Program-made: the position numbers and the translations under genes
The notes under the pieces: generated by a model
What the model was told of the DNA's origin: nothing
What the model saw: only the letters and a program-made list of their open reading frames with translations
Database searches by the model: none
DNA from: Desulfovibrio subterraneus
Lineage (GTDB): Bacteria > Desulfobacterota > Desulfovibrionia > Desulfovibrionales > Desulfovibrionaceae
Length of the DNA: 64,000 nucleotides
NCBI RefSeq assembly: GCF_013340285.1
Contig: NZ_BLVO01000004.1
Coordinates: 372,001 to 436,000, forward strand
Reading direction: 5' to 3'
In this document: piece after piece, positions 1-9,869 of the stretch
Position numbering within the stretch: position 1 is the stretch's first letter
Layout: every line of letters starts with the position of its first letter

Positions 1-1707
1 GACTCGTGGCGAGATCAGGCAAAGCGCACCGTGAACGAATCGTTCAAGGGCACGCCCGAAGCCAACGGCATAATGACACAGCCGGTCAAATCCGCGCTTG
101 AGGGGGCATCCGGCTCCGGAGAGGCGTCCGACTTTGCAGGCATGGATACCCTTGCCGCATACGGTCCCGTCAAAGTGGGGAACATGACATGGGCGCTGGT
201 GGCCGACATTTACAAGGACGAGGTGCAGGCCCCCATAACGCACCTGTTCACCTCTGTGGCGATCATGCTGCTCGTAACGGCAGTGCTGGTTGCACTGGCT
301 GCCATTCTGGTAGCCAACTCCATCACGGTTCCTCTCAAAATAGTTCAGGACTACGCACGTGACATAGCCCAGGGCAAACTCGGAAGCGAAGTGGCCTGCA
401 CTCTTCAGGGGGAACTGGGAGAACTTTCAAGCGACATCTGCACCATGGTCGGCGAACTCAAGGTACGCCTCGGCTTTGCACAGGGCGTGCTCAAGGCCAT
501 TCCCATTGCCGTTGTCACCACAGACAGAAAGGACTGCATCACCTTCGTGAATCAGTCCATGGTGAACCACGTGGAGCGGGAAGGACAGCCGGAATCATTC
601 ATCGGCATGCATGTGGGGGAATTCATTTACGGCGAAAAACGGGACACCTACTCCACCCGTGCCATCCGCGAGGAACGTACGCTGGATGAAGAAGGCACCA
701 TGCAAACCCTGCGTGGCAACACCCGCATTTCCCGTTCGGTGGCGACTCCCCTGTACGATCTGGATAACGCTCTCATAGGCTGCATTGAGCTTATTGTGGA
801 CATGACCGAACTGCGCCGGCAGCAGGAAGCCATGCGGCGCAAGAACGACACCATCGGCAAAGCGGCGCAGGACGCGGATGCCATTTCCGAACAGGTCAAT
901 TCCGCCGCAGAAGCGCTTGCGGAGCAGATAGAGGAATCCGCACGCGGATCAGAAATGCAGCGCGAGCGGACAGGGCAGGCGACCACCGCCATAGAACAGA
1001 TGAACATTGCCACGCTGGAAGTGGCGCAGGCCGCATCCACAGCGTCTCAAAATGCAGGTGAGGCCATCAGCACCGCCCGCCACGGCAGCGGCGTGGTGGA
1101 AAACCTTGTCTCCTCCATCAGCGATGTCCGTCAGAAATCCGATACCCTCAAGGTGCTGCTGGCCGAACTCGGCGTGCAGGCAGACGGCATAGGCAAGATC
1201 ATGGGAGTCATTTCCGACATTGCGGACCAGACCAACCTTCTGGCCCTGAACGCAGCCATTGAAGCCGCCCGTGCAGGCGAGGCAGGCAGAGGGTTTGCCG
1301 TTGTCGCCGACGAGGTACGCAAACTTGCGGAAAAGACCATGACGGCTACCAGAGAGGTGGACGCCGCGGTAACTGCCATACAGCAAGGCACCCGCAGAAA
1401 TATCGACGAAATGGACCTTGCCTCCCAATCCATTGACAGTACGACAGGCCTTGCCGGAGAGGCAGGTAAGGCGCTGCGCGACATAGTCTCTGTCATTGAA
1501 CAGACGGGCGACAACGTGCGCGACATTGCAACGGCGGCCGAAGAACAGTCCGCCACCAGTGAAGAGATCAGTCAGGCTGCGGAAGAAATAAGCGTCATTG
1601 CCTCGGAAACAGCGCAGAACATGACCCGTTCCTCCGAAGCAGTGGCAGACCTTGCCAGGCTGGCGCAGGAACTGAGAAGCCTCATTCAGGAAATGCAGAA
1701 AGAATAA
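1..1707 (+). CDS. Methyl-accepting chemotaxis protein, 5' end outside the window
   Basis: Membrane chemoreceptor that passes ligand signals to the CheA/CheW array. The frame is open to base 1, so the true start lies upstream; the GTG at 31 is internal. Counting from that GTG: the end of a Cache-type sensor (about 1-65), one membrane segment (about 68-95, a run of I/L/V/A), a HAMP region, a PAS-like domain (about 145-265), and the cytoplasmic signalling domain. The hairpin tip is the highly conserved [20 protein letters not shown], followed by [18 protein letters not shown]. The chain ends without a CheR-docking NWETF-like pentapeptide. The family assignment is sure; the ligand cannot be read. 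A second chemoreceptor of the same family lies on the minus strand at 9870-12005. Confidence 0.95.
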   Translation, partial: DSWRDQAKRTVNESFKGTPEANGIMTQPVKSALEGASGSGEASDFAGMDTLAAYGPVKVGNMTWALVADIYKDEVQAPITHLFTSVAIMLLVTAVLVALAAILVANSITVPLKIVQDYARDIAQGKLGSEVACTLQGELGELSSDICTMVGELKVRLGFAQGVLKAIPIAVVTTDRKDCITFVNQSMVNHVEREGQPESFIGMHVGEFIYGEKRDTYSTRAIREERTLDEEGTMQTLRGNTRISRSVATPLYDLDNALIGCIELIVDMTELRRQQEAMRRKNDTIGKAAQDADAISEQVNSAAEALAEQIEESARGSEMQRERTGQATTAIEQMNIATLEVAQAASTASQNAGEAISTARHGSGVVENLVSSISDVRQKSDTLKVLLAELGVQADGIGKIMGVISDIADQTNLLALNAAIEAARAGEAGRGFAVVADEVRKLAEKTMTATREVDAAVTAIQQGTRRNIDEMDLASQSIDSTTGLAGEAGKALRDIVSVIEQTGDNVRDIATAAEEQSATSEEISQAAEEISVIASETAQNMTRSSEAVADLARLAQELRSLIQEMQKE

Positions 1708-1876
1708 GTATTCCGAAGGGTAATGACAAACCTCCGTTTTCAGTAAAACCATATTCCCGTTAAGCCGGAACTGCGGTCAATAAACGGATTTTCATCGCTC
1801 ATACGAGGTGCAGGAACGTCAGGTTCCTGCCCGGGGGAGCCCCAAAATACCAGAAATGGCTGTGTCAGCAGTCTGA

Positions 1877-1890
1877 GGAATACGTATTCC
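1877..1890. other. Perfect 14-bp palindrome
   Basis: The 14 bases GGAATACGTATTCC read the same on both strands. The site lies between the chemoreceptor stop and the tetR terminator. Such a site could bind a dimeric regulator, but it is not next to a start codon, so its role is unknown. Confidence 0.4.
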
Positions 1891-1904
1891 GGACAGTAGA
1901 AACA

Positions 1905-1945
1905 AAAACGGGGCGCACCGCATATGCACGGTGCGCCCCATTTAT
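1905..1945. terminator. Bidirectional rho-independent terminator
   Basis: An 11-bp perfect stem (1910-1920 with 1929-1939, GGGGCGCACCG) closes an 8-base loop. Read on the minus strand it is followed by GTTTTTGTTTC and suits the end of the tetR gene at 1974. On the plus strand the tail is ATTTATTATT, so it may also stop the chemoreceptor transcript. Confidence 0.8.
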
Positions 1946-1973
1946 TATTGGCTGCATCGTCCCGCAGGCGGGA

Positions 1974-2546
1974 TCAGAAGCTCCTGATGGCGCTCTGGCA
2001 GAACACTACCGTATCCTGCGCAAGCGTATCATGGTTGGAGGCAACCGGGCCGAACAGTCTGCGCCGGTTCACGCCCACCAGCAGGGTGGCGATGATGACG
2101 GCGGTCTGCGGCACGGCTATATCACTGCGGACAGTGCCGTCCTTTATGCCGCGCATCAGGCAGGCAGTGACCGTTTCGGCAAGATAGTCGTAGAAGGTGT
2201 CCATGGCCTTGCGGGCACTTTCTATGGTGGTGTAGGCGTTCAGAATGACCTTGAACTCGATGTTGCGGAGATCAATGAACGCGCACAAGTCGTGTATCAG
2301 GTTTTCAATCAGGCAATAGCCCGATTTCTGGCGCTCTCGAATCTGGTCAAGAAGAACGCGGTAATCAGCCAGAAACGTCTCCACAATCACATCGAATATC
2401 TGCTGTTTCGACTTGTAATGCCTGTAGATTGCGGCATCCGTGACATTGGAGGTCTTGGCTATCTGGGCAATCGTCGTGCCCTTGAATCCGTTTTCAGCAA
2501 AAAGCTGTTTGGCGTTTTCCAGAATCAGATCTTTGGATGATGCCAT
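1974..2546 (-). CDS. TetR/AcrR-family transcriptional regulator
   Basis: Dimeric one-component repressor of 190 residues, the usual TetR length. The N-terminal helix-turn-helix is clear: ILENAKQLFAENGFKGTTI, then a recognition helix around SNVTDAAIYRHYKSKQQIF (about residues 9-50). The C-terminal part is a variable helical ligand domain. The ATG is preceded by GAGG at short distance. The gene is about 200 bases downstream of buk on the same strand, so it may be read from the same direction, but no operator or target can be read. The start and family are well supported; the ligand is unknown. Confidence 0.9.
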   Translation of the reverse strand: MASSKDLILENAKQLFAENGFKGTTIAQIAKTSNVTDAAIYRHYKSKQQIFDVIVETFLADYRVLLDQIRERQKSGYCLIENLIHDLCAFIDLRNIEFKVILNAYTTIESARKAMDTFYDYLAETVTACLMRGIKDGTVRSDIAVPQTAVIIATLLVGVNRRRLFGPVASNHDTLAQDTVVFCQSAIRSF

Positions 2547-2745
2547 TCTTGCCTCGTAATGGTTTTGTCCGGCCCGTCGGCATGATCTCGCGAGCTCCGG
2601 GCGTTCTATGCTTTGCTTCCCCGCGCACAGGCGGCGGGTAGCAGATATGCAGGATAAAGACGCAACGCAGTGCGCACGTCATTCTGCTGATACTGCACCG
2701 TCAGCCCGAAAAAAGCAAACCGGTTGTACCGGATGCGGGAAACGG

Positions 2746-3861
2746 TCAGAGAATGTCCTGCCCCGTCCCCGTGTAATCGCGCGGAACTTCAAGCCCCTGC
2801 AACACGCGCAGGCAGCCTGCGGCGAGCGCCTGCATCTCTTCCACATCCGGCAAGGCAATGAACGGGGCGAGAAAGCCCATTCTGTTGCGCAGGCGTTCCA
2901 TGAGCCGCGCGCTGCGGGCCATGCCGCCGGTAACCACAATGGCGCTTATGCCATCCTTGCCGCGCGGGTCTTCAACACCGTCGAGCAGGGAGGGAGCAAG
3001 GGAGACAAGCTCCTTGGCAATATTGTAGGCAAGGGCTTCGAAAATGCTCTCGGCATGCTCGTCGCCTTCGCGCATACGCCGTTCAACCTCGCGCAGGTCG
3101 TTGGTGCCAAGATGCGCCCACAGCCCGCCTTCCTTGAGGATGATCGTACGCAACGTGTCGTAGGAGTATTTTCCCTCATGCACCAGCCGCAACACGCTGA
3201 GGGCGGGCAGTCTGCCCGTGCGCTCGGGCGTGAAGGGACCGTCGCCGTCCAGAGCGTTCACCACATCGCAAATGCGACCATGACGGTGCGCCGCAACAGA
3301 GATGCCCCCGCCCATGTGGCAGACAAGAAACTTGCCGTTTTCATATGCAATGCCCAGTTCACGTGCGGCGTGACGGGCTGCGGCCCGCTGCGAAAGAGCG
3401 TGGAACACGCTGCGCCTCGGCAGTTCCGGCAGACCGGAAATGCGGGCCACGCTGTCCATCTCGTCTGTGACTACCGGGTCCACGATAACGGCCTGCACCC
3501 CGTGCTGTGTGGCAAATTCCAGCGCCAGAGGCGCACCCAGATTGCACGGGTGCTCGCCATGCTTTGCAGAAGCAAGATCATCCAGCATGGCCTTGTTCAC
3601 CCGCCATGCCCCGCCCTGCATGGGCGCCAGCAGGCCGCCGCGGCCGACGACGGCAGCGAGTTTGACATCGGCATAGCCGTGTGCGGCAAGCGCATGCAGA
3701 ATGGCATCGCGGCGCAGCGCCATCTGCTCCATTGCGCGCTCATATTTGAGCAATTCGGTTTTGTCGTGTTCCACGATGTGGGAGAAAAGTTCTTTTTCTC
3801 CATCGAAAAGGGCCACCTTGGTGGAGGTGGAACCGGGGTTGATTGCAAGAATATGCGTCAT
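2746..3861 (-). CDS. buk: Butyrate kinase
   Basis: Acyl-phosphate kinase of the acetokinase family (371 residues, usual length about 355-375) that makes ATP from butyryl-phosphate, or from branched acyl-phosphates. The N-terminus ILAINPGSTSTKVALF is the ASKHA phosphate-1 loop. The middle has CHMGGGISVAAHRHGRI and a D-G-D-GPFTPERTG segment, as in butyrate kinases; the C-terminal ASKHA part has AIVVTGGMARS. The start codon overlaps the ptb stop (ATGA, 3858-3861), so translation is coupled, with AAGGAAGC just upstream. Together with ptb it converts acyl-CoA to acid plus ATP. True butyrate versus isobutyrate or isovalerate specificity cannot be told. Confidence 0.93.
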   Translation of the reverse strand: MTHILAINPGSTSTKVALFDGEKELFSHIVEHDKTELLKYERAMEQMALRRDAILHALAAHGYADVKLAAVVGRGGLLAPMQGGAWRVNKAMLDDLASAKHGEHPCNLGAPLALEFATQHGVQAVIVDPVVTDEMDSVARISGLPELPRRSVFHALSQRAAARHAARELGIAYENGKFLVCHMGGGISVAAHRHGRICDVVNALDGDGPFTPERTGRLPALSVLRLVHEGKYSYDTLRTIILKEGGLWAHLGTNDLREVERRMREGDEHAESIFEALAYNIAKELVSLAPSLLDGVEDPRGKDGISAIVVTGGMARSARLMERLRNRMGFLAPFIALPDVEEMQALAAGCLRVLQGLEVPRDYTGTGQDIL

Positions 3862-4784
3862 GCAGCTTCCTTGGAGCTAACGGCCATGAGCGTGGCCAAG
3901 GCTATGGAGTAGAACTTGGTCCTGTCCGTATCACCGCGAGAGGGCAGCACAACGGGAACACTGCTCCCGGCCACTATTCCGGCCATCTCGATATTCATCA
4001 TGGATGTCAGCGCCTTGTAGAGGATGTTGCCGCTTTCGATATCCGGCGCAACCAGAACATCCGCATTCCCCGCCACAGGGTTGTCCACCCCTTTGCACTC
4101 CACGGCACGGGCGCTCACGGCAAGGTCAAGCGCAAAGGGACCGGCCACCAGCGCATCGCCGAACTCGCCCTGCTCGCCCATCTTCGCCACCATCTGGGCG
4201 TCCAGTGTGGCGGGCATGGCCGGATAAATGACCTTTTCCGTGGCCGCCAGCATGGCAACACGCGGGGCTTCTATTCCCAGCGCTCCGGCCACTTTGAGAG
4301 CGTTGCGCAGAATATCGGCCTTACGCTGCAGGTTGGGCGCAATGTTAATGCCGGCGTCGGTCAGGATCATGAGCTTGTCGTGACACGGCGCATTGAACAC
4401 GCCCACATGCGACAGCACCCCCGTGGGTGGCACGCCCGTTTCCTTGTTCAGCACACCGCGCAGCAGCACGTCGGTATTCACCTTGCCCTTCATTATGGCT
4501 CCGGCGTCACCGGCCTTATACAGTTTGATGCACAGATCCACGGCTGCGGCAGGCTCGGTTTCATGGTGCCGTTCAAAGGGCGACATGTCCGCTCCCAGAC
4601 GTTCCGCGATCTTCGTCACCTTATCCTGATCGCCGACGAAAATGGGGTCCACCAGCCCTTTTTCGTACGCTGCAAGACAGGCCTGAATGACAAAATCCTC
4701 GGCGCAGGCAGCAACAGCCAGGCGAGTCCGTATTTTCAGACCGAGCATATGCCCGGCCAACTGTTCCAGAGATCGAATGGTCAT
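3858..4784 (-). CDS. ptb: Phosphate butyryltransferase
   Basis: Exchanges CoA for phosphate on butyryl-CoA or a related acyl-CoA, giving the substrate of the kinase encoded next. It has 308 residues, the usual size of Ptb rather than the longer Pta. Family-like stretches are IMKGKVNTDVLLRGVLNKE, the GVLSHVGVF segment, LMILTDAGINIAPNLQ, and the C-terminal IVAGSSVPVVLPSRGDT. The start has GGAGAACGC before ATG. It begins 12 bases after the stop of the ACT-domain gene and overlaps buk by 4 bases, so the three form one operon. Ptb is well supported; the chain-length preference is open. Confidence 0.92.
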   Translation of the reverse strand: MTIRSLEQLAGHMLGLKIRTRLAVAACAEDFVIQACLAAYEKGLVDPIFVGDQDKVTKIAERLGADMSPFERHHETEPAAAVDLCIKLYKAGDAGAIMKGKVNTDVLLRGVLNKETGVPPTGVLSHVGVFNAPCHDKLMILTDAGINIAPNLQRKADILRNALKVAGALGIEAPRVAMLAATEKVIYPAMPATLDAQMVAKMGEQGEFGDALVAGPFALDLAVSARAVECKGVDNPVAGNADVLVAPDIESGNILYKALTSMMNIEMAGIVAGSSVPVVLPSRGDTDRTKFYSIALATLMAVSSKEAA

Positions 4785-4796
4785 GCGTTCTCCGTG

Positions 4797-5276
4797 CTAT
4801 TCATCGCCGCGCTTCAGGGCCACCACACCGGTGCGGCACAGGCTGCGGATGCCATGGGGACGCAGCATCTTGATAAGTCCGTCCACCTTGTCCTCGTCAC
4901 CGGTGATCTCCACGCTTATGGTTTCCTGTCCCATACCGATCACGTTGGCGCGGAATACTTCAAATATCTGCATGACCTGCGTCATGGTCTCGCGGGTGAA
5001 TCCCACCTTGATGAGTGCCATTTCGCGGTCAACGAATTCCTTGCGGGAAAGATCGTCCAGTTCGGCAATGGAATCGAGCTGCCGTACTTGGTCGAGCACA
5101 TTCTCCAGCTGCCCGTCATGATTCTCCACCGTGATGACCAGCCGGGAAACGTCAAATTCTTCGGTTTCAGCGCAGGAGATGGATTTGAAATTCACGCCGT
5201 TCCTTTTGAATACATCGGTAACATCGGCTACAACACCAACCCTGTTTTTCACCAATGCAGAAATCGTATGTTTCAT
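4797..5276 (-). CDS. Acetolactate synthase small (regulatory) subunit-like ACT protein
   Basis: A 159-residue IlvN/IlvH-type protein. The N-terminal ACT domain begins KHTISALVKNRVGVVADVTD (here with VFKRNGVNFKSIS) and the C-terminal half is the typical ALS small-subunit domain (REMALIKVGFTRETMTQVMQ, then a G-S/E-V-E-I-T-G-D region). In the classical system this subunit activates IlvB and confers valine feedback. No large subunit gene is in the window; instead it heads an operon with ptb and buk. The start at 5276 is chosen over an upstream ATG at 5330 because AAGGAG (5284-5289) sits at correct spacing and the alignment with the ACT fold starts there. Confidence 0.85.
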   Translation of the reverse strand: MKHTISALVKNRVGVVADVTDVFKRNGVNFKSISCAETEEFDVSRLVITVENHDGQLENVLDQVRQLDSIAELDDLSRKEFVDREMALIKVGFTRETMTQVMQIFEVFRANVIGMGQETISVEITGDEDKVDGLIKMLRPHGIRSLCRTGVVALKRGDE

Positions 5277-5404
5277 TGTGCTACTCCTTGATAAGCTGGC
5301 GGGACTATACCCTGCTACGCCCCGCATCACAACTGCGGCAACCCGCCTGAATCATGGAACAAGGCCAATTATAACAATAATCGTAAAATTGAACGGACAG
5401 ACAA

Positions 5405-5451
5405 TACAAAACCCCGTCCGGCCTCCAACAGCGGAGAAGTGCCGGACGGGG
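5405..5451 (-). terminator. Rho-independent terminator
   Basis: An 11-bp perfect stem, CCCCGTCCGGC (5412-5422) with its complement at 5441-5451. On the minus strand it is followed by TTTTGTATTG. It lies downstream of the small gene at 5500-5805 and separates it from the ilvN-like operon. Confidence 0.85.
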
Positions 5452-5499
5452 TGGTATGCTTTTCCTGTACCCCGTTTTCTGATTCGGACAGGTTATTGA

Positions 5500-5805
5500 T
5501 CAGATGTCAAAATGCCCTCTTTCATCCATGACCGGACATACCAGATCAACCCCTGATCGCAGGTGCAGGTCCATGAGCGTTTGCAGCGAATGCGGCGTAT
5601 GCCTTGAAAGCCTTGCCGTAAAAGCACGCAGCAGTGCAGGCGAAGCCCGTCCCTGCATGTACAGGCGGCGCAGCCACTTCCAGCGGTCACGATATGGATA
5701 GCAACGCCCCATACCGGTCATTGCCACGGCCCTGTCCATTGCCTCGACAGCAAGATCGCCCTGCCGGAGCACTACGAAGTCGTGTTGTTGCATATGCTGG
5801 CCCAT
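5500..5805 (-). CDS. Small protein of unknown function
   Basis: I do not recognise this 101-residue protein. It has no signal peptide or membrane segment. It has a basic, aromatic middle (YPYRDRWKWLRRLYMQGRAS, about residues 36-55) and a C-terminal region ending DLVCPVMDERGHFDI. The ATG at 5805 is chosen because GGGAGGTGACT precedes it at good distance; the ATG 15 bases further upstream lacks such a site. Its own terminator follows at 5405-5451, which supports a real, monocistronic gene. Confidence 0.6.
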   Translation of the reverse strand: MGQHMQQHDFVVLRQGDLAVEAMDRAVAMTGMGRCYPYRDRWKWLRRLYMQGRASPALLRAFTARLSRHTPHSLQTLMDLHLRSGVDLVCPVMDERGHFDI

Positions 5806-5968
5806 AGTCACCTCCCGCACTCTCTGTTACGGTAACCCCATCCCGCTGCACCGGCTGAGGCACGCTTACGGCAGCTCAGTCGTCATCCGGTATTGTCTGC
5901 AGCCGGAAGCGAAGTCAGTCCATCCAAACTAATCCGGTCCATCACGGGCGAGGTCTTTCCGTCTCGAA

Positions 5969-5986
5969 ATAACGCTATCCCGTTAT
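5969..5986. promoter_or_regulatory. Inverted repeat upstream of the rhodanese gene
   Basis: ATAACG-N6-CGTTAT, a perfect 6-6-6 inverted repeat, about 115 bases upstream of the rhodanese start and in the divergent gap shared with the 5500-5805 gene. It has the geometry of a dimer operator; the regulator is unknown. Confidence 0.4.
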
Positions 5987-6058
5987 ACGCAAAATGCAGC
6001 GTACAAGCCTTGCTGGCAATGATTCTTTCTCTCCTTGCCCAATTTATCATGGGAGATT

Positions 6059-6070
6059 ATATTGCAATAT
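6059..6070. promoter_or_regulatory. Perfect palindrome close to the rhodanese start
   Basis: ATATTGCAATAT, a 12-bp perfect palindrome 31 bases before the ATG at 6102. Its position fits an operator overlapping the promoter or start of the transcript. No known consensus is matched with confidence. Confidence 0.4.
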
Positions 6071-6101
6071 TACCAACCGCAGCCCGCTTCCGGAGAACCT
6101 G

Positions 6102-6620
6102 ATGCGTCTTTCTTCTGCTGTTTACAACGCCCTGCTTGCCTTACTTCTTGTCGCCTTTCTGCACCCAGCAGCATTTGCAGAACAAAACCATATAGCTACG
6201 GACAACTCAACGGAGATTAACCGGAACGCTTTCCAGGCCGCGCCAACTCCAGCTCCCCCTACCCCGTCCAATCCGGATACCGGAGCAAGCTTCCTGACGG
6301 ATGTAACGCCGGAAGAGGCTCTGCGCCTCATCACCGAAGCCTCGGAGCAAGACAAACTCATCATTCTGGACATACGCACCACGCCCGAGTTTCTCATAGG
6401 GCATATTGCAAACGCACGGCATATCAACTTTTACGACAGCGACTTCACGGAACGCCTGAATGCCCTGCCCAAAGACATGCGCTACCTTATATATTGTCAT
6501 TCCGGCAGCAGAAGCGAACGGGCGCTTACCATCATGCGCAAGCTCGGATTTCAGAAAATATACCACCTGCAGACCGGCATTGCCGGATGGTACAAGGCAA
6601 ACTTGCCGCTGGAGAGATAA
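6102..6620 (+). CDS. Exported rhodanese-domain protein
   Basis: A 172-residue single-domain sulfurtransferase-type protein sent to the periplasm. The signal peptide is about residues 1-26 (MRLSSAVYNALLALLLVAFL, then HPAAFAEQ). A Pro/Ala/Thr linker follows (about 40-60), then a rhodanese domain (about 65-170) with the substrate motif LIILDIRTTPEFLIGHIANA and the catalytic loop CHSGSRSE, with Cys at residue 132. The ATG at 6102 has GGAGA upstream and starts right at the signal peptide; ATGs further upstream would bury the signal. It stands alone before glmS with a 170-base gap. The physiological sulfur donor is unknown. Confidence 0.88.
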   Translation: MRLSSAVYNALLALLLVAFLHPAAFAEQNHIATDNSTEINRNAFQAAPTPAPPTPSNPDTGASFLTDVTPEEALRLITEASEQDKLIILDIRTTPEFLIGHIANARHINFYDSDFTERLNALPKDMRYLIYCHSGSRSERALTIMRKLGFQKIYHLQTGIAGWYKANLPLER

Positions 6621-6790
6621 CGCATGAAACGGTACCGGCGACTCCCTGCGCGGCACGAACACATACCATTTTTGTCACTTCACGGATATTCCTCTCTTCC
6701 CCCGCTTGCACTGCTGTTCCAAAATCAGTAGGAAGGGCAGCATAAATAACATGCAAAGCCGACTCCGGCCTTATGTAAGGAGCATGATAT

Positions 6791-8614
<1,824 letters not shown>

Positions 8615-8673
8615 GCGACAAGCAGACAGAGGGTATCCCCCTACGTCGCCATCAGGTTGGCAGCATTACAAAC

Positions 8674-8722
8674 AAAACCGCTCCCGGCAGCCGTATAAGG
8701 CACTACCGGGAGCGGTTTTTTA
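8674..8722 (+). terminator. Rho-independent terminator of glmS
   Basis: A 14-bp perfect stem, AAAACCGCTCCCGG (8674-8687) with 8706-8719, then a T-rich tail ending about 8721. Confidence 0.9.
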
Positions 8723-8724
8723 TA

Positions 8725-8976
8725 ATTCGCAACCCTATCCTGTTCGACGAGGAATCCAAGGTCAAAAAGGACGACTGGTACCCAAGCGAGGAAATCAAAA
8801 TGCGACAGGAGAATAATCGCGCTCGCCACGTTGCTGAGAATACTCTGTCTGATCGCCACACCTCAAGGCATTGCACAGTGCTATGGATAAAACCCGGAAA
8901 CCATCGTAGCATGCGCAGCACGATTAAATCGCACTTGAATCCGCACATTGTTGCGAACCTACAGGGAGCAGCCTGA
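8725..8976 (+). pseudogene. Possible remnant reading frame without a proper start
   Basis: After the glmS terminator one frame stays open for about 84 codons and stops at 8974-8976, three bases before the DUF2461 gene. The translation is hydrophilic and protein-like (for example ESKVKKDDWYPSEEIKMRQE). The only ATG lies inside it (MRQENN) and has no ribosome binding site. It may be the 3' end of a lost gene or chance. I do not recognise it. Confidence 0.2.
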
Positions 8977-8978
8977 GT

Positions 8979-9710
8979 ATGTTTACCGGCTTTGAAAAAG
9001 AATGCTTCGTCTTTTTGCAGAATCTCCAGCAACACAACAGCAAGGAATGGTTTGAAGAACACCGGCGCGTATACGAAGGAAAGTTGTTAACGCCCTTCCG
9101 CTCCTTGGTGGAGGCACTGGGTGAGCCAATGCAACAGATCGACAAATACATCGAGACGCGCCCTGCCATTGGAAAGACAATCTCGCAAATGCGCAGGGAT
9201 ACCAGATTTTCACATGACAAGTCGCTCTATCGCAACAATATATGGCTGACGTTCAAACGCCCCAAGAAGAACTGGACCGACGCGCCTGCCTACTTTTTCG
9301 AATTCGGCCCCGATTGGTGGCATTACGGCTTGGGCTATTACAGTGCCTCGCCCGCAACAATGGGTCTGTTTCGAGACCGCCTGCTGCAGTTTCCACACGA
9401 GTTCCAAGAGGCAACAGATGCGATCCCAAAGGGATTTCTTGTTCATGCCGAGAGCTACAAGCGTCAAGCAATTCCGGAAACCCTGCCGCCGGAACTGACC
9501 CCGTGGTATGTACGAAAATCCTTTTATATAGCAAGTCGCAGTACGAATATGACCCCTCTATCGTTGCCCGACCTGCCGTTGAGGCTTCTCAAGGGTTTCA
9601 AGCAGCTATCTAAAATGTACCGCTTTCTTGTAGCAATTGAAGACGCAAAACAGGAACAGAAGCAACTAAATCCCGCCGTTGCATACGAACGGGATGCATT
9701 TGACAGATAA
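8979..9710 (+). CDS. DUF2461-family protein
   Basis: A 243-residue soluble protein of the DUF2461 (TIGR02453) family, whose function is not established. Diagnostic parts are FTGFEKECFVFLQNLQQHNS with KEWFEEHR at the N-terminus, ISQMRRDTRFSHDKSLYRNN (about 67-86), and a YYFEFGPDWWHYGLGYY-like core. GGAGCAGCCTGAGT precedes the ATG. The coding sequence is less GC-rich than its neighbours and uses more A/T third positions, which suggests more recent acquisition. It is flanked by the glmS terminator and the chemoreceptor terminator, so it is a single-gene unit. Confidence 0.85.
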   Translation: MFTGFEKECFVFLQNLQQHNSKEWFEEHRRVYEGKLLTPFRSLVEALGEPMQQIDKYIETRPAIGKTISQMRRDTRFSHDKSLYRNNIWLTFKRPKKNWTDAPAYFFEFGPDWWHYGLGYYSASPATMGLFRDRLLQFPHEFQEATDAIPKGFLVHAESYKRQAIPETLPPELTPWYVRKSFYIASRSTNMTPLSLPDLPLRLLKGFKQLSKMYRFLVAIEDAKQEQKQLNPAVAYERDAFDR

Positions 9711-9813
9711 TCATGTGATTAACCATTATGGGTTAGCATCCAGCATGCCATCTCACAAATAACGTTGTACCCCACAACCGCTCCCGACAGTCTTGCAAAG
9801 GCATAACCATCAC

Positions 9814-9844
9814 AAAAAAAGCGCAGCCACTGCTGGCTGCGCTT
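9814..9844 (-). terminator. Rho-independent terminator of the dCache chemoreceptor
   Basis: An 11-bp stem, AAGCGCAGCCA (9819-9829) with 9834-9844 and a 4-base loop; on the minus strand a run of seven T follows. Confidence 0.9.
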
Positions 9845-9869
9845 CCTGTTACCTGTTACCAACGTCCGG

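Noticed and set aside
2608-5291. Long plus-strand frames opposite ptb, buk and the ACT gene
   Set aside because: They lie against well-supported minus-strand enzymes and lack any domain or ribosome binding site.
6621-6790. glmS ribozyme
   Set aside because: The region before glmS is only 170 bases, lacks the conserved ribozyme core that I know, and the ribozyme is typical of Gram-positives.
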